Shown: positions 1-9,012, counted from the stretch's first letter. The stretch: DNA of 15,694 nucleotides from Glomus cerebriforme (GCA_003550305.1 QKYT01000325.1:97425-113118); one strand, 5' to 3'. The notes: a model not told the origin generated them from the letters alone. Program-made: numbers and translations.

Positions 1-480
1 ATATAATTAAACACTTGCTTCATCATTTTCTCTAAAGACAATTCAATATCCAAGACTCTTATAGAAGAAAAGAATTGTCAAGGAACTCTAAAAGAGTGAA
101 AAGAGTAAAGAAAAATCAGAGATATTGGAAAACTAAAGGTATATATATACTTTTTTAAATTCTAAATTTATTGTAACATTTACATCATTATTATAATATT
201 TTATAAATACAGATTTAAAATGACTCATATTTAAAATAAAATCGGTAATACTGTATATGAGTTATAGTATATGAATCATATGCAAGCAATGTAGATTACT
301 TTCTAAATACAATAAATTGTGTAATTTTTAAGGAGTCACAGTTGTTACAGTCATACAATAAAAATCTGTCCAGATCATCTCAAATTTGATCACCCAAATA
401 CATAATAGATGAAATCTTCATTAGAAATGGAATCACGTATAACTGAACATGTTATTAATATCATCAACTATTTGCAATAT
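1..480. other. Gene-free AT-rich sequence
   Basis: All frames are broken by frequent stops and no exon chain or RNA gene is visible. On the minus strand this stretch lies downstream of the kinase remnant at 490-715, and its right part could be further decayed kinase C-terminus or 3' flank, but no motif supports that. Confidence 0.5.
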
Positions 481-489
481 ATAGATAGA

Positions 490-715
490 CGATTTAAAGG
501 TTTTGCATTATAACAGGAGTATTATTATAAATTTTTAGTCTCAAATTATTCCTACAGATATTTATAATAATGTTTAATTCATCATATATAGTATTACTCT
601 ATATATGAAGGGTATTTCAACAGTAAATACTTCATAAATAACTACTTTTTGAGTATAAGGTTGTCCTTGTAATATTTCTGGAGCAAAATATGGTATGAAT
701 ACTTTGATAAATTAA
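490..715 (-). pseudogene. Kinase-domain remnant (activation segment to C-lobe)
   Basis: Read on the minus strand, about 610-690 encodes VFIPYFAPEILQGQPYTQ. This matches the activation segment of Rhizophagus-type TKL-like kinases, where a GV[IL]PY[MV]APEVLRG-PYT segment leads into the ADIYSFG helix. Just downstream, VVIYEVFTVEIP sits where ADIYSFGMIM-E is expected, and about 490-505 gives AKPLNRLS where the C-lobe signature AKPENRPT would be. The frame is stopped directly before the APE block and again after it, and no ATP-binding loop or HRD/DFG motif is left, so no product is expected. It lies in opposite orientation to the kinase pseudogene at 3666-5107, which has the same activation-segment motif, so both probably come from the same expanded family. 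The family call rests on about 18 residues around APE; the wider limits are inferred. Confidence 0.6.
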
Positions 716-1430
716 TCCTTTTGGATCTTATATGATATAAGTAGGTGTCTGTTATACTTATCCAAAAAGTTTCATAAACTTCCATATTTTACATATTTTA
801 ATACTAGAGACACCAATGATCGTGGCTCTACACACGTTACTTTAGGTACTGTAAAGACAGAGAATTCGCCGCAGGCCTTTCGTTTGTCACATTGTCTTGA
901 GTACATGCTCTTAATATTAGTAGTTGCATTATATAAAATCATGATAAAGACAATAAAATACTACATTCATATTATATTATTACACATTGTTTCAACATCA
1001 ACGTTATACCCATAAAAGTTATAGATGGACCATTCATTCATCCCATCCGTATATTTGTTTCTGAATAAGCCATGTAAACAATGAGAAATATTGTACTTAA
1101 TATAAACAGAGTCATATCCTTTATCTATAATGCTTATTTAGATATTCCAAGTAATTAGATCAAAAAAAAATTTTCTTCTTTACGTTTTTTAATAATAAAA
1201 GTTTTAGTCAAAAATGCACCAAGAAATCAAATGTCTATAATTAGATTATCGTAAAAAAAATTTTTATTGTTCGCATGAATTCATGTCCCTTTAATAATAA
1301 AGTTATACAGTACGAATATATACAAAAAACCATCAAAGGGATAATAATTTAAAATGATTCTTCCTCCACCATTCTCTTAACACCTGCAGCAAAAAAATTA
1401 ACGTAATGTGACGAAGATCAATACTACTTT
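716..1430. other. Gene-free sequence
   Basis: No coding structure can be supported. A short GC-richer patch at about 866-905 stands out from its surroundings but matches no RNA or protein I recognise. It could be more decay from the kinase remnant's upstream part, since that side is where the N-lobe would have been. Confidence 0.4.
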
Positions 1431-1507
1431 CAAATGCTGCAAATGCCGCTGAAAAATTTATTTAAATTAAAAAAATATATATTATCGGGGACGAAAGCTG
1501 GGTTAGA

Positions 1508-1536
1508 TCACGTGACACAATATATTATTTGTCACC
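1508..1536. promoter_or_regulatory. TCACGTGA palindrome overlapping a GTGACA/TGTCAC inverted repeat
   Basis: TCACGTGA at 1508-1515 is a perfect palindrome of the E-box class bound by fungal bHLH factors such as Cbf1 (family knowledge). It overlaps GTGACA, and TGTCAC follows about 12 bases later, making a short inverted repeat. No gene lies near it, so a regulatory role is unproven; it may instead be part of a repeat. Confidence 0.35.
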
Positions 1537-1638
1537 CGGACCTCCGTTTTCATTTTTATTATGTATTCTGGGAACTCGTTAGAATTTTTTTCGATATGAT
1601 AATCCTATTATTTGTCACATAGTTAATTTCTTAATGTT

Positions 1639-1694
1639 GGAATTCGAACCCGGCTTTAGACCCATAAAAAGAAGAAAGAAAAGCTCTTACTATT
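1639..1694 (-). repeat. Possible tRNA-derived SINE or tRNA relic
   Basis: On the minus strand, 1694-1682 reads AATAGTAAGAGCT, resembling the end of a Pol III A box/D-arm (GGTAAGAGC). About 32 bases later, 1651-1639 reads GGGTTCGAATTCC, a near-consensus B box/T-loop. The order and spacing are roughly those of a tRNA. The T-stem does not pair and no acceptor stem is visible, so it is not a functional tRNA. A SINE head or a decayed tRNA are the two readings, and chance is not excluded. Confidence 0.3.
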
Positions 1695-1719
1695 CAAACA
1701 TAAAATATTCCATTTACAG

Positions 1720-3070
1720 TAACTATTTAATATTGTCTGCATTCTGTAATAATCTATTTATTGAAGTGAATAGAAAGAGAATAGTAGAGTGAAGTGAAAT
1801 AGAAAGGAGAAAGGATAGTATCAATATTATGCATGATCAAGTTTATTACTATATGAGTAACCCTAATTCTTATGTTGTTTAAACGTCCCCCTTTCCTATA
1901 TTCCTTAATAGTTTGTGTATTTAAAATTTGCATTAAATTGAATTTTTAACAATTTTAAGCGGATAGCCGTGTTGCACAAATAAAAAAATTTAAACGTGAT
2001 ACAATTTAATTTATAAACTAGAATTAGACCTAAGCAAAAACTAAAAAACTGCTGAATTTCTAATTATTTATTACAAGTTATATGATTATGTTTTTATATT
2101 ACAACTAATAAATTTCAACTTCAACAGATTAATATTGCTAAATGTCACAGCACCAATGAAACTTTGCCCAAATTTCCATTCTAATATTGTGTGATATTTC
2201 ATATTTAGCAATTTTCTAATTTAATTATCCACTAAAAAAATTTTAATACTGCGCTATTCAATAATCATTTTTTTTTATTTTTCATGAATATGACTTCATA
2301 ACTCTTAATATAATTTCAAATGTCGCAAATCACTCAGATACTACTTCATTGCTATTATCAAAGTGTAAATTTAACAAAATATATTAATTTGCTTGTGGGC
2401 TATCCCACTTCCGTACAGCAAAAGCAAAATAAATTAGCATCCTTAAAATTTAATAAAAAAAAACTGGGTTTGAAGATAGAACGGAAGTTGTTTGATCTTC
2501 AATTCGTTAGTTACAATATTCATTAAAATAACCCTTTTTAGCTTTTGTGGATAAGGATAATAGATTTGAATAAATAGATTTTCTTTATAAAATTCAATGC
2601 TACAGTAGTTTAGCTCAATTTTCACAGTGTACAGTACATCGAAAATTTACTGAGAGTTTTTGTTTAGCAATTTAACATAGTTAATAATTATTTCAATACC
2701 AATTTAAGATAAATAATATAAATTTGTATGAACGAGAAATTTCCAAACATGACGAATTTTACATACAAAAAATTTGCCTCCAGAATTCATAGCAATTTGA
2801 AAACCTGCCAGATGACAAATTTTTGTAAGGTAAATCAAAAATAAATATATTTATTTTTATCTCCTTTTAAAAGTGGTACTGGTAAAAATATAAATTATCG
2901 AATCTTATTCCAGAAGAATAAATGAAGTACATTTTCAATCAATTTCTTTTTTTCTAGAAATTATCATGCTTGTTAGGCCTTAAAACTTACTTTCGAAAAA
3001 ATTAGGCAATATTTAAACTACGTAATCTGTCGATAATTTTTGCTAAGACCAAAGGCGCGTTAATATCTGA
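1720..3070. other. Gene-free AT-rich sequence
   Basis: A 68-codon plus-strand frame (2320-2526) is present, but it has no recognisable domain, no flanking exons and no promoter. Nothing else coding-like or structured was found. Confidence 0.45.
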
Positions 3071-3079
3071 AACTTGGCC

Positions 3080-3200
3080 ACGTCCCAGTTTAGACTTTTA
3101 GATGGCAGTTTGGGACGTTAAACATTTTAAATTTGACTAGCTTGGTTTAGGACATGATTAAATTTCGAACATATGATTGTCCCAAGTTTTATTTGGGACA
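3080..3200. repeat. GTCCCA/TGGGAC palindrome cluster (MITE-like)
   Basis: Two perfect 8-bp inverted repeats lie close together: ACGTCCCA (3080-3087) with TGGGACGT (3111-3118), and TGTCCCAA (3178-3185) with TTGGGACA (3193-3200). The outermost arms also match each other: CCACGTCCCA at the left against CCATGTCCCA read inward from the right, 9 of 10. A degenerate direct repeat (TTTAGGACATGATTA, then TTTGGGACATGGTTA) is embedded. The arrangement resembles a small foldback element, but no convincing target duplication was found. Confidence 0.45.
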
Positions 3201-3306
3201 TGGTTACACTTGGGCTATATTGATATATAATAATTTTTTTTAAAAGTATCGGTAAGGTGGTTGGACATAATTATTAAATTGTCGTACAAAAGGCTATTTA
3301 TTATTT

Positions 3307-3561
3307 GGGAATTTGTATTTTACGCACCTGCACAGAATGCACCCCAGCGGAGTTAGGGTTAGGTTAGTGTTAGGTTAGTGTTAGGTTAGGAGTTATGTTA
3401 GGTTAGGGTTAGGGTTAAGTGTCACTCGTGTCACACTCACCGTGTTTAATTTTTACCGCTTATTTTTTGAACTTTAGTTTTTTTTTGGTGTGAAACCCTA
3501 TTTGTCACCATTATATATCACACGGTGCACTCTGTGCGGGTGCACAGAAAATAAAAAACCC
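3307..3561. mobile_element. Mutator-like MITE with telomere-like interior
   Basis: The element starts and ends with inverted GGG. The best terminal-repeat block is GCACCTGCACAGAATGCACC at 3324-3343, which matches the reverse complement of 3524-3543 at 18 of 20 positions. The outer 17-18 bases (GGG, T-rich, ATTTT) also correspond with small gaps, giving inverted repeats of about 37 bases. It is flanked flush by the direct repeat TTATTATTT (3298-3306 and 3562-3570). Nine-base duplications and long inverted repeats are typical of the Mutator/MULE superfamily. There is no open frame for a transposase, so it is non-autonomous. The AT-rich duplication could partly be chance, but its position exactly at both repeat ends argues against that. 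It sits about 100 bases upstream of the kinase pseudogene start. Confidence 0.7.
3352..3418 (+). repeat. Interstitial degenerate telomere-like array
   Basis: About ten TTAGGG-like units with variants (TTAGGG, TTAGG, TTAGTG, TTATG) run through this stretch on the plus strand. TTAGGG is the usual telomere unit of many fungi. The array lies wholly inside the terminal-repeat element at 3307-3561, so it is cargo or an expanded subterminal repeat of that element, not a chromosome end. Confidence 0.75.
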
Positions 3562-3665
3562 TTATTATTTAATTACATTCAAATTTAAAATAAATACTAT
3601 TTTTAAATTAATGTATTTAATTGTATATAACTAAATTATAATATACTTAATTCATATTAATTAGT

Positions 3666-5107
3666 ATGGAAACATCAGCAAATACATCTGAAGTAAAGCC
3701 TAGGAATTTATGGAAAAGTGTTGATCCTGAAAAATATCAGGTAAAGATAATTCACATTAAAATAACATTATTTAATTTTTTAGAGTTTAAATCATTTATT
3801 GTAATCATTTATTTTAAAGGAACATGTTTCTATTCATTCAAATACTGAATTAGCAAAAGTGAAAGAGTAATTTACATGAAAGATTTAGAAAAAAAAGAGG
3901 TATATGGAATATGTGGAGAATGTGATGAATCTGGTACTGAATGGTACTGGTGTAAACCTTGTAATGCTAAAAGAATTAAAGATAACATCAAAAATTGGAC
4001 TAGTGAAAATAAAAATATTGATGAATTAATACAACATACACAACTTGGAGCTGTATGTTGTAAAAAGTGTCTTGAATGGATACCTTTTGAAAATTTTGAA
4101 AATGTTATTTATATCACAAAAGGTGGTTTTAGTAAAATTTATTCGGCTATATATGACCTAATGGAAATATTATGTACTGGAATATTGAGAATCAAAAATG
4201 GGATAGGTATTCGAACAGGCAAGTTGCATTAAAATGTTTGGATAAATCCTCTGATATAAGTCCAGATTTTTTAAGAGGTAATTAAATTTTTTTTTTTTTT
4301 ATTCAAAAATTTATTATTTGTATTTGTTAAAAATTTTCTTCTCTTTAAAATTTTATTAGATTAAATCTCATATTCAGATTTATCTTTATGATGTTATTCA
4401 ATGTTATGGAATAACTCAAGATCCAAATACCAAAGATTATATGATGGTTTTACAATATTGTGAAATGGTAATTTGAGAAAGAATTATTCTAATTCATATT
4501 ATTCAAAAATTTATTTGTTATTGCAAATTGTAAGGGGTCTTCTAGATATTCATAATGCTGGAAAAGTCCATAAAGATTTTCATTCAGGTAAATATATTAT
4601 TTTCACATCATATATAAGTGATTTAGGAATAAATAATGAGAAATCAGAAGGGATTTATGGAGTACTACCTAATGACACCAGAAGTTTTACGTGGATATCA
4701 ATATGCAAAAGCATCTGATATTTACTCATTTGGAATAATTATGAATGAATCTGAAGAAATTCCTTATAACAATGATCATGTATTAGCTATTAATACTGTA
4801 TATGTAAAGGACTTAGACCTAAAATTTTTGAATATACGCCAAAATTACTTGCAGATTTAATTACTAAATGTTGGGATGCTAAAGCAGAAAATAGACCAAC
4901 TGCCAAGGAATTACATAAGATATTAAGTGAATGGCATAATGAAAAAAAAATACTGAAGTTTATTCTCAAGTAAAGGACAAAATGAAAAACAGATCAAGTG
5001 AAGATAAATCTAAAAATATACAGATACATCCACAGGCAATCTATACAAGTAGACTTTTAAATTCCAAAAATCTTCCAGAACCAGGAAATTTAGGTAATTT
5101 AATTTAA
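3666..5107 (+). pseudogene. TKL-like protein kinase pseudogene (Cys-pair plus kinase domain)
   Basis: Pieces in consistent order match the kinase family expanded in Rhizophagus. Exon 1 (3666-3740, METSANTSEVKPRNLW...) ends in a CAG|GTAAAG donor, and coding resumes after TTTTAAAG at 3820. Cys pairs follow (CGEC 3912-3923, CKPC 3951-3962), then the glycine-loop variant KGGFSKIY (about 4122-4142), the ATP-site Lys in VALK (4232-4234), HKDFHSG (4569-4589), SDLG (4617-4628), TPE (4675-4683), DIYSFG (4717-4734) and CWDAKAENRPT (from 4869). Lesions: stop and frame change near 3868; frame change plus stop near 4152; an out-of-phase intron junction at 4277/4360; a one-base loss at about 4465; a two-base loss at about 4671; a frame change at about 4800; and a slip in the A9 run 4942-4950. 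The catalytic-loop Asn expected after HSG is Lys. The C-terminal tail (QAIYTSRLLNSKNLPEPGNL) is still readable. A functional kinase is excluded, yet the similarity is high, so inactivation looks recent. Confidence 0.85.
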
Positions 5108-5677
5108 CTTACTTTTATTATGAAAAATAATTTATTGAATTTATTTATTTTATTATCTATCATAGTTTCGGAATGTTTGGATTATAAAAATTGATGATTA
5201 AATAAAGAAAATAATATAATTAATAAGATAAAAACTTAGATAATATTACAATTAAATATCAAATTTATGTACTGTACAATTAACTACCACAAAAACCCAG
5301 ATCAACAAAAAATATTATTATTAATGTTACGGTTATTACGCCCACACAATATAAATTTTGAAATATCATACTTGTTATGCAACAGTCAAATTGGTTCATT
5401 TTCTATATATAAGGTATAAGCTCAAAGTTTTAAAGTTTAATTCCTTCTGTTTTGGTACACAAATGTTCGTATAACATCTAAAGTACTAACCAATTTTATA
5501 ATGCTGGTCATATATTACAAGCCATAAGTCATACTGTTAAGTCATATACGTATTGTAGGTCATATAATGTCTGTGGATCGATAGTTCATCTATTTTACTT
5601 TATTTAGTTTATTATGGCAAATAAAGAAACATGCGGCTGGGTGACTAATGTTATATAATTGTTTAATTGTGGCTGGT
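5108..5677. other. Intergenic sequence before the first F-box gene
   Basis: This gene-free AT-rich stretch separates the kinase pseudogene from the TATA box of the next gene. No repeat or exon is evident. Any upstream control elements of the F-box gene would lie in its last 200 bases. Confidence 0.5.
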
Positions 5678-5685
5678 TATAAATA
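5678..5685 (+). promoter_or_regulatory. TATA box of F-box gene 1
   Basis: TATAAATA lies 52 bases before the ATG at 5738. The same octamer precedes the other two intact genes in the window, which supports a real core promoter. Confidence 0.6.
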
Positions 5686-5737
5686 GTTCTTATTCTAGCT
5701 GTAGCCCCATTTATTTTTCTTTTTATAAATTTCAAAG

Positions 5738-7210
5738 ATGTCACTTTCAGAAGATTGTATTTTAGAAATCTTAGAATACCTTTCAGATGATAAAAAATCC
5801 TTATATTCATGCTTGCTTACAAACAGATTATTTTGTCGATTTGCTGTAAAAATATTATGGAGAGATCCGTGGATAGAATATATTAATTCAAATGAAAAAA
5901 ATTATTGGAATATACTCGGAGGAACAATAACAAAATGTTTTTCGCAAGAAATCAAACAAACTTCTTCACTCTTAAAAAAACATAAACAAATTCATTTATT
6001 AAAACAACCACCTTTATTCAATTATGTTTTACATATTCAAATCATTACTGTAAGAGTAATTAATGAATTAATCAAGGTTATATTTGATGATATTGATAAT
6101 AAAAAGATTGAACAAAAATTTAATGAAACATTTTGGCTATTTTTCATAAAACGATGTCCTAAGATCAAATCTCTTGACATACCAAAATTTAATCTTTTTA
6201 TATATCCTGAATCAAAAAAATCTTTATCATCACTTTCCACTTTAAAGGTTAATGTATCTTATCCTAAAGAAATAATTCTTGAATTATCAAAAAATGTTCA
6301 TACATTAAAACGTATTGAATTTCATTTGGATGATATATCAAAAAATTCATATAATAATGATACTATTAAAACTCTTATTCTATCACAAAAAAATTTAAGA
6401 GAGATAAAATTTATATTTGTTAAAGGACATACACCATTCTTTAACAAAAAAATTACTAAACATCTTTCACAATCTTTAAGAACTCTTGAACTCTGTAATT
6501 GCACTTATTTATCAGTTCAAACAATTTCTAATTTTACTAATTTAACGGAATTAAAGATTTGTTTTGATAGTTTAAGATATAATGGAGTAGGATTTCACAA
6601 TTTAAAAGAAATTTCCTTACCAAAACTTGAAATACTTTACTTAATAAGTTTTAGGGAGGGGGATTTTCCCTTTTTAATCAAATTAATAGAATCCACAAAA
6701 GGTTCTCTTAAAATTCTTAATGTTCGTGCTTATAAATTATCAGCAATATCATTACCATTATCATTAATTGGATTTTATCTTCACACAATTAAGACAACAT
6801 GTCCAAATATTGAAGTTTTATCAGTGTGGTTAATTCCAGAAATGTCTTTGGAGGATTTTGAAGATTTATTAAAATCTTGTTCAAAAATCAGAACAATCAT
6901 TATTCATTCTATAACATCATTTGATAATATTTTCTCTAAAAGAGTTTTACATTTATTAGCCATAGAATCATCCTCCTTCTTTTTAAAAAATATTCATTTA
7001 ATTGGTGGGTGGAAATTTTCTAATTTGGAACTTGAAAAGTTTTTCGATTTATGGAAAGAAATGAAAAGAAAACCTTTAAAATTTTTTTCAAATAATAATA
7101 TCTTTTATATTTATATTAAATCTAATCATATAATTAAATATTCTAAACAATATATATGTAATATTTGTCCTAAGGATAAAGTATTTGATCATTCTAAATA
7201 TTTTCTTTGA
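5738..7210 (+). CDS. F-box protein with leucine-rich-like C-terminal region
   Basis: This intronless frame encodes 490 residues. Residues about 2-45 form a divergent F-box: CILEILEYLSDDKKSLYSC, then LLTNRLFCRFAVKILWRDPW. The L-x-E-I-L-x-Y-L opening and the C-x-L-x-N-R-x-x-C...W spacing are those of fungal F-box proteins, in which this helix bundle binds Skp1 in SCF ubiquitin ligases. The rest has irregular leucine-rich-repeat-like units, for example LRTLELCNC (about 247), NLTELKI (about 268), LEILYLI (about 296), LKILNV (about 323) and CPNIEVLSV (about 353), which would form the substrate-binding surface. Its target is unknown. The start is the first ATG after a TATAAATA box, with A at -3. 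The second F-box protein at 12453-13892 has the same plan and shared motifs, so the two are divergent paralogues. The frame has no internal lesions although the kinase next to it is dead. The domain call is firm; the cellular role is inferred from the family. Confidence 0.85.
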   Translation: MSLSEDCILEILEYLSDDKKSLYSCLLTNRLFCRFAVKILWRDPWIEYINSNEKNYWNILGGTITKCFSQEIKQTSSLLKKHKQIHLLKQPPLFNYVLHIQIITVRVINELIKVIFDDIDNKKIEQKFNETFWLFFIKRCPKIKSLDIPKFNLFIYPESKKSLSSLSTLKVNVSYPKEIILELSKNVHTLKRIEFHLDDISKNSYNNDTIKTLILSQKNLREIKFIFVKGHTPFFNKKITKHLSQSLRTLELCNCTYLSVQTISNFTNLTELKICFDSLRYNGVGFHNLKEISLPKLEILYLISFREGDFPFLIKLIESTKGSLKILNVRAYKLSAISLPLSLIGFYLHTIKTTCPNIEVLSVWLIPEMSLEDFEDLLKSCSKIRTIIIHSITSFDNIFSKRVLHLLAIESSSFFLKNIHLIGGWKFSNLELEKFFDLWKEMKRKPLKFFSNNNIFYIYIKSNHIIKYSKQYICNICPKDKVFDHSKYFL

Positions 7211-7520
7211 AAACTTGTAAATAGATTTATGACAAAAAGGTGATAATTCAGATAATTCTTTGGGAAAGTGTAAAAATTGGTTATTAAATACTTTGAAAAT
7301 ACATATCTATTATGATCTTTTTACAATAATTTATTTTTCTTATTACTGTTTAATTTTAAAATATTTTTAAGACTTTTAAATATAACATGTGACTTTAACA
7401 ACAACCTGCTAAAGAGTTTATGAAGTAAAAAAGAATGATTATTAATATTAATGTTGACACGTGACGGAATAGAATACGTAATATAATTGGATAAGAACAA
7501 GAAATGTAACGAAGAAAGTT
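7211..7520. other. 3' flank of F-box gene 1
   Basis: No canonical AATAAA is seen just after the stop codon. CACGTGAC occurs at 7458-7465, one of four copies of this octamer in the window. There is no other feature. Confidence 0.4.
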
Positions 7521-7529
7521 CAAAAAGTG

Positions 7530-8760
7530 GAATTGATAAAATTCGTTCCGTATCTGAAATTTTTTTCGAAGTGATTATAATAGCTAATGATGTAATTTGA
7601 ACATGTATTAGGAATAGTATGATGTAAATAATTATTAAAGGTACATCCTTGAGATTTAAAAATATGAGGTGGTCGATGTTGTTATTGAATCTTCTCGATG
7701 GTAACCAACGTTCTATTAATATTTGACCTGTAAGATTATTTTTATTAATAATTTTACCAATAGTAAAATAATTAATATTCGTATTCCAGAAAATTATCCA
7801 TTCTTTAGCGCTATTATTAGAATGTGCGTGATGAGGTAAAATTTGGTAAAGTAGAATTTCTATTTTGTAACGTAATATAATTTGAAGAAATTAATCTAGT
7901 CTGATTATCAACAATAACTTTTGTTTCTAAATCTTTAAACCATCTAGGAGTTCCACCTTTCGATTTTGATCTAATAATATTCCATGTTGAAAGATAATTC
8001 CACGAGGTTAATTGTGTAAGAAACATAAGTGAACGATGGCGTAATTGCTTTTTGAGATAAGGTATATATTTAAGTCGATAATATTTGATAAGTGAATATC
8101 GCCTCCTATAATTTCATTTATCTTGTCTCGGTTAAGATTGAAAGAAACATTATTAGCTTTACATAAAGAAATGTTTGAAGCTAAAAAACGAGTATAAAAT
8201 TTGACTTTAGGAGTAGAATATGGCCAAAATTGAAGTGGAGAAAATTGTAACCATTCTTTAGATTGGAGTTGTAATAAATGTATATTAGTAATCTCGCCTA
8301 ATAATGAACGTTCATTAATTTGAATTAATTTTTGATTGATTCTGAACTTCTCATAAATTACGAAAATTATATATACAGTAAATCTATATTTTAAAATTAC
8401 GTTCGGGATTGTAGATGCGAAATGTAATTTGTGTTTGAAAAGTTTTTAAAGGGAACAATGAGGGAACGACTTTCATGTTTCGATAAAAACGTAAGTTGAG
8501 TGTCTTGGAATAACTACTATATTAAATACGTAAAGAAGTTGTTTGTCGGTAATAGGTTTTTTCTTTATGATAAGTTGAAGAAATTTCATCTTTGATCTGT
8601 TGGATGACGAATTTTCTACTACAATTTAAATTAAACCATACTCCTAAAATTCGAATAGATTCAGAATTTAATTTAGGTTTAATTTTAGAACAATATCCTG
8701 TTGTTGAGATGATTGTTGGTTTCATAAAAGTTAATATTATTAATCATCAGCGATAGAGGA
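7530..8760 (-). pseudogene. Decayed LINE reverse-transcriptase ORF (3' part)
   Basis: Read on the minus strand, fragments in several frames join into the C-terminal half of a non-LTR retrotransposon protein like those abundant in Rhizophagus. The first fragment (8725-8522) contains SIRILGVWFN followed by QQIKDEI, the region after the reverse-transcriptase palm. After a frame change, about 8570-8500 reads KPITDKQLLYVFNIVVIPR. A stop-free tract of about 118 codons runs 8361-8008 (RSLLGEITNIHLLQLQSKEW and onward). It overlaps another frame (8026-7817, MFLTQLTSWNYLSTWN... GGTPRWFKDLE), and about 7808-7700 reads KEWIIFWNTNINYF and GQILIERWLP. At least three frameshifts and several stops exclude function. 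The palm domain itself is missing apart from a possible ADD near 8755, which I do not rely on. It faces the F-box gene upstream. Confidence 0.6.
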
Positions 8761-8832
8761 AATTTGTTTTTGCAATATAGTATTTTTGGACAATAAAATA
8801 TTCTGTGAAATTATTTATATAATTTATTTCAG

Positions 8833-8880
8833 GATGCCAAACCGGAAAACGAATCGAAGGACTATATATGTTTACGCAAG
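8833..8880 (+). other. Exon-like 48-mer between AG and GT
   Basis: A GC-richer block of exactly 48 bases is bounded by TTTCAG on the left and GTAATT on the right, like a small internal exon. One frame reads DAKPENESKDYICLRK. Another starts with ATG and reads MPNRKTNRRTIYVYAR. No partner exons were found on either side, so it may be a stray gene fragment. It also forms one arm of the inverted repeat 8840-8917, which offers a non-coding explanation. Confidence 0.25.
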
Positions 8881-8917
8881 GTAATTAATGATTAAGATCA
8901 CGTGGCGATTTCCGGTT
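8840..8917. repeat. Inverted repeat AACCGGAAA(A/T)CG
   Basis: AACCGGAAA at 8840-8848 is repeated inverted at 8909-8917, and the arms extend to 11 of 12 matching bases (8840-8851 against 8906-8917). The span is 78 bases. The arms are much richer in G+C than the surroundings, and CACGTG sits inside at 8899-8904. It could be a remnant of a small foldback element. Confidence 0.45.
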
Positions 8918-8988
8918 GTCCGCACGCGTAAATTGACGAATAAAAATTGTTATTTTGATTGTTTTGATGTTACATTGGACAAGATATA

Positions 8989-9012
8989 CCGATAAGCCGA
9001 TAAGGCGATAAC
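8989..9012 (+). repeat. Tandem CCGATAAG 8-mer (three units)
   Basis: CCGATAAG, CCGATAAG and GCGATAAC follow each other without gaps. Each unit contains a GATAA core, the binding motif of fungal GATA factors (family knowledge). It lies downstream of the secreted-protein gene rather than in a recognisable promoter, so function is uncertain. Confidence 0.4.

Noticed and set aside
1434..1622. 62-codon plus-strand frame
   Set aside because: Low-complexity AT-driven sequence with no domain; it overlaps a palindromic repeat and lacks a promoter or partner exons.
1639..1694. Functional tRNA gene on the minus strand
   Set aside because: Only A- and B-box-like motifs are present; T-stem and acceptor stem do not pair.
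2320..2526. 68-codon plus-strand frame (MSQITQILLHCYYQ...)
   Set aside because: Possible gene fragment, but no family is recognised, nothing similar flanks it, and a frame of this length is expected by chance.
3352..3418. True chromosome end
   Set aside because: The TTAGGG-like array is short, degenerate, enclosed by inverted repeats, and has ordinary sequence on both sides.
4587..4618. Short intron in the kinase (GTAAAT...AG)
   Set aside because: The segment reads through without a stop as GKYIIFTSYISDLG, fitting the family in frame, so it is exon sequence with a small deletion.
6037..6504. Minus-strand frames inside F-box gene 1 (also at 5604-5810, and 13475-13696 inside F-box gene 2)
   Set aside because: Shadows of the plus-strand coding sequences without features of their own.
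8740..8760. Intact reverse-transcriptase catalytic motif (ADD)
   Set aside because: ADD is followed at once by stops and by sequence from the later part of the domain; it may be chance.
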